Both the position numbers and the translations under genes were made by a program. Under the pieces are notes generated by a model, which saw nothing but the letters and a program-made list of their open reading frames with translations, was not told where the DNA came from and ran no database searches. Source: an uncultured Duncaniella sp. (GTDB lineage: Bacteria; Bacteroidota; Bacteroidia; Bacteroidales; Muribaculaceae). From it: DNA of 26,161 nucleotides. Positions 23,674 to 26,161 of this stretch are shown here, one piece after another. Each line of letters starts with the position of its first letter. Position 1 is the first letter of the stretch. The stretch lies in the NCBI GenBank assembly GCA_910586305.1, contig CAJUGS010000039.1:1-26161 (forward strand). Direction: 5' to 3'.

Positions 23674-24561
23674 ATGACCAACAACCTTCTCGGACGATAC
23701 GTGTGGATTGTCGACACAATACGTCGCTACGGCTCCATCACACGCGAAAAACTCGGCGAGCTGTGGCTACAATCGCCCTACTCTGACGGAAATCCTCTCC
23801 CGCGACGGACATTCTACAACTACCGTACAGCCATAGAGGAACTATTCAATATAGAAATACGCTGCAATACCTCCACCTACGAATACTCAATCGACGAGCC
23901 CGATGAACGACGCGAAGGCCTCACCGACTGGCTTCTCAACTCAGCGGCTATGAGCAACGTGCTCTCCAACGTCTCCGACGTCTCCGACCGCATATTCCTC
24001 GAGGATGTCCCGTCAGCCCGCCTATACCTCTCACAGGTCATATCGGCACTAAAAGAAAAACACCCCATACGATTCACATATCGTCCCTATACACGATCTA
24101 CGCCAACACCGGGCGTCGTAATCGAACCCTACTTTCTCAAAATCTTCCGCCAGCGCTGGTATGTCACCGGACGCAACACAGCCGACTCGCTCATAAAGAC
24201 CTACGCCCTCGACCGAATGGAAGACGTCGTGATTCTCACCACCACATTCAACGACACGGCGTTTGACATCGACGAATACGTCCGCGACTCCTTCGGAATC
24301 ATATTCTCACAAGGCGAGACCCACAATGTGGTATTACGCACCGATCCGCGCCAGGCCAAATACTTCCGTGCGCTTCCGCTCCATCCATCACAGCAGGAGA
24401 GAATACACGACCTATATTCCGAGTTTCACCTGCGGCTTCGCCTCACGCCCGACTTCGTACAGGAGCTCCTCTCACTCGGCCCGCGAGTGAAAGTCATGTC
24501 TCCGCCCGAGCTGCGGGAAATGGTCAAGAGCTCGCTCCGCGAAGCCCTCGAACAATACTGA
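23674..24561 (+). CDS. WYL-domain transcriptional regulator
   Basis: 295 residues. The N-terminal part (1-80) is a winged-helix-like region (RYVWIVDTIRRYGSITREKLGELW, then RRTFYNYRTAIEELFNIEI). The WYL domain (about 130-205) has the RFTYRPY strand and IEPYFLKIFRQRWYVTGRN, where the RWYV stretch is the WYL signature. The C-terminal WCX-like part (210-290) ends in LREALEQY. WYL regulators sense ligands, in some cases nucleic acids or nucleotides, and act near defence systems or in DNA-damage responses; no defence genes are seen here. The target is unknown. It is probably transcribed from the carbonic anhydrase promoter. Confidence 0.9.
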   Translation: MTNNLLGRYVWIVDTIRRYGSITREKLGELWLQSPYSDGNPLPRRTFYNYRTAIEELFNIEIRCNTSTYEYSIDEPDERREGLTDWLLNSAAMSNVLSNVSDVSDRIFLEDVPSARLYLSQVISALKEKHPIRFTYRPYTRSTPTPGVVIEPYFLKIFRQRWYVTGRNTADSLIKTYALDRMEDVVILTTTFNDTAFDIDEYVRDSFGIIFSQGETHNVVLRTDPRQAKYFRALPLHPSQQERIHDLYSEFHLRLRLTPDFVQELLSLGPRVKVMSPPELREMVKSSLREALEQY

Positions 24562-24572
24562 CACTCATCAAA

Positions 24573-24612
24573 AAAAGGCGGCCTGCAGAATCAATTCTGC
24601 AGGCCGCCTTTT
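24573..24612. terminator. Bidirectional intrinsic terminator between WYL regulator and GH28 genes
   Basis: Arms 24573-24591 and 24594-24612 are perfectly complementary over 19 bp with a GC-rich core (GGCGGCCTGCAG). A-tract and T-tract flank it on both sides, so it works on either strand and serves both convergent genes. Confidence 0.92.
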
Positions 24613-24636
24613 CATATTATTTCCTCAAGCCGGTGG

Positions 24637-26052
24637 TTACTTCCTGTCCTTGACAAAATTTACATTCAGAATATTTATCTTCGCGGTCGACTCGTCTATA
24701 TCAGAAGCCTTTCCCGTATACACAATAGTGGAATTGGCAACAGTGACATCATGCACACAGTTGAATCCGGCTATTCCCTCGGCAGCCACTCCCGTCTTGC
24801 AGCCACGACAGACAACATCTGAAATATGTATATCCATAAACTCCGGAACATTCACAATCTCCATGGGACTCTCCTCCGTCTTTGGCCCCGAGCCTGCAGG
24901 ACGGTCGGCATAGGTACACTCAAACACGATAGCCTCAGATATTATATCGGTCATCACAATCGACGATATATACAGATCCTCGGTCTTACCTCCGCGTCCT
25001 ATCGCACTCTTGAAACGCAGACCTGTATCCGTGCCCGAGAATGTGCAATCACGCACCACTATGCGCTTCATACCACATATATCCTCGCTGCCTATCACGA
25101 ATCCTCCGTGAGCGTGATACACCGTGTTGTCACATATCAGAATATCCTCACAGCCATTGACGAGAGCCTTCTCCTTATACGAGCCGCTCTTCATGCAGAG
25201 ACCGTCGTCACCAGCATCCACCACCGAGTTGACAATTATTGCCTGGTGGCAGTCGCTCAGGTCTATCGCATCGCCATTCTGGGCATTCCACGGACACCTC
25301 ACAGTGACACCGTCAACAATAACATTGCGGCAGTTGAGCGGATGCACATGAAACTTCGGAGCATTCTGGAATGTGACACCTTCCACAAGAATATTCTCAC
25401 AGTTGACCGGACGGAAAAGGTCATTACGGCGTTTCTCCTGCTTCTCGGGAGTAGCCTCCATATCAGGATAGCCCGACTTAAGCTCCCACGGATACCAGAG
25501 CGAACCATTCTGGCGCTCCACGCCTCCCATAGCGACAAACCTTTTCCACTCCACATCGCTCACCTTAGAGCGCTTCACAGGGCGCCACTGCACACCGTTG
25601 CCGTCTATCGTTCCATGCCCGGTAATAGAGATATTCCTCACACGGTTGGCGCGGATACAGGGCAAAAAACGGCCCGCTTTGGGAGAAGAATCAACATATA
25701 GCGACTTGTCAGGCGAGAAGAAAATCACGGCGTTTCTCTCAAGGTGGATATTGATATTGCTCTTCATCTCGATAGGCCCTGTAAGCCACACCCCTTTAGG
25801 GAAACAGATACGGCCTCCGCCACGGGCCGACAATTCGTCAATAGCCCTCTGGATTGCTTCTGTACACAGAGTCACGCCGTCGCCCACAGCTCCATAATCG
25901 GTGATGATACTCTCCGTCTCAGGAAGAGCAAACGGCTCTACAGCCTTTACTTGAACCGGAAGGTCTCTGTAGTAGCGCGAATAGTCAGCCGCCTTGACAC
26001 CGGAAGAGACCATTAATACCAGCATGAAAGACAAAAAATACAGTTTCTTCAT
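24637..26052 (-). CDS. Glycoside hydrolase family 28 (polygalacturonase-type) protein
   Basis: 471 residues. The signal peptide (about 1-21) ends VKA-ADY. The N-terminal ITDYGAVGDGVTLCTEAIQ and AIDELSARGGGRICFPKG stretches are typical of the pectin-lyase fold, a right-handed parallel beta-helix with repeated N-I-x-V/I turns. Catalytic features of GH28 are present: NGDAIDLSD (Asp261), AGDDG (Asp282 and Asp283), AHGG (His315) and RFKS (Arg346, Lys348). It should hydrolyse galacturonide bonds in pectin or rhamnogalacturonan in the periplasm. No SusC/SusD pair or other CAZyme gene is in the window, so it may be at the edge of a utilisation locus or stand alone. Own promoter. Confidence 0.92.
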   Translation of the reverse strand: MKKLYFLSFMLVLMVSSGVKAADYSRYYRDLPVQVKAVEPFALPETESIITDYGAVGDGVTLCTEAIQRAIDELSARGGGRICFPKGVWLTGPIEMKSNINIHLERNAVIFFSPDKSLYVDSSPKAGRFLPCIRANRVRNISITGHGTIDGNGVQWRPVKRSKVSDVEWKRFVAMGGVERQNGSLWYPWELKSGYPDMEATPEKQEKRRNDLFRPVNCENILVEGVTFQNAPKFHVHPLNCRNVIVDGVTVRCPWNAQNGDAIDLSDCHQAIIVNSVVDAGDDGLCMKSGSYKEKALVNGCEDILICDNTVYHAHGGFVIGSEDICGMKRIVVRDCTFSGTDTGLRFKSAIGRGGKTEDLYISSIVMTDIISEAIVFECTYADRPAGSGPKTEESPMEIVNVPEFMDIHISDVVCRGCKTGVAAEGIAGFNCVHDVTVANSTIVYTGKASDIDESTAKINILNVNFVKDRK

Positions 26053-26080
26053 GTTTTAAATTCTAAGATAAATTAGGCAG

Positions 26081-26111
26081 CAAAGATATACAAATATCAT
26101 ATAATGACAAA
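26081..26111 (-). promoter_or_regulatory. Promoter of the GH28 gene
   Basis: On the minus strand TTTG (26111-26108), a 19-nt spacer, then TATCTTTG (26088-26081), with about 28 nt to the ATG. The TTTG box lies within the T-tract of the neighbouring terminator. Confidence 0.75.
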
Positions 26112-26148
26112 AAAACAGCCGGTCTTTCGTGATTGAAAGTCCGGCTGT
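26109..26148 (-). terminator. Terminator of a minus-strand gene beyond the right edge
   Basis: Arms 26115-26128 and 26135-26148 (ACAGCCGG, one A/A mismatch, CTTTC) with a 6-nt loop, followed on the minus strand by seven T. A gene upstream on the minus strand must end just right of the window. Confidence 0.85.
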
Positions 26149-26161
26149 GGAAGGGGCGGTT

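Noticed and set aside
24826..25701. 291-codon plus-strand frame opposite GH28
   Set aside because: It is an antisense shadow of a gene with intact catalytic motifs; the repeated codon pattern of the beta-helix keeps the frame open.
1..26161. CRISPR arrays, insertion sequences, prophage or conjugation genes
   Set aside because: No regularly spaced repeats, transposase, integrase or transfer motifs were seen on either strand.

Overview
The window reads as a chromosomal segment of a Bacteroidales bacterium, most likely a Muribaculaceae-like gut commensal; the family-level guess is an inference. The evidence is Bacteroidota promoters throughout (a TTTG or TTG box, about 20 nt, then TAnnTTTG), the LptE family of Bacteroidota, DUF families that I recall from Bacteroidales (4199, 6048, 6155, 6452), a putative surface-lipoprotein signal of the Bacteroidota type, and a moderately high G+C content interrupted by one AT-rich block. 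I see no rRNA, tRNA, CRISPR array, insertion sequence or prophage.

Left part (1-6757, minus strand, accessory). A lipoprotein serpin is followed 15 nt later by the start of a second lipoprotein that runs off the left edge and looks like a paralogue. Upstream of the serpin lies a roughly 2 kb AT-rich block. It holds the decayed 5' end of what looks like a C10 (streptopain-like) protease gene, a perfect 48-bp palindrome, and most of a membrane-anchored TPR regulator with a C-terminal helix-turn-helix. The AT-rich block ends abruptly inside that regulator gene. Next comes a large secreted M6 metalloprotease. The neighbourhood therefore has a protease and protease-inhibitor theme.

Middle part (6823-18405, housekeeping). 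A minus-strand operon runs YqeY-like protein, serS, rbfA and a LolC/E-type permease. Divergent from it are dsbD and a DUF6155 gene, joined by a one-base stop/start overlap. A very long hairpin separates these from a convergent MsbA-like ABC exporter. A second minus-strand operon is lptE, a TPR-like protein and secG. Its promoter is interleaved with a divergent promoter driving a DUF4199 membrane protein and a GtrB-like glycosyltransferase. Most of these genes concern envelope biogenesis (disulfide formation, lipid or LPS export, secretion, lipoprotein release) or translation.

Right part (18422-26161). A plus-strand run of overlapping genes encodes a nitroreductase, a DUF6452 lipoprotein, a DUF6048 barrel-like protein and PhoH. 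ComM, a beta-carbonic anhydrase and a WYL-domain regulator follow. A bidirectional terminator separates them from a convergent GH28 pectinase-type gene, and a terminator of an off-window gene closes the window.

I found no unmistakable new multi-gene system. The points most worth a second look are two promoters placed so close to the start codon that the mRNAs should be leaderless (lptE and the TPR regulator), the sharp composition break inside the TPR regulator, the serpin pair next to a decayed C10 protease, and an FN3 domain of the M6 protease apparently split by an inserted jelly-roll.
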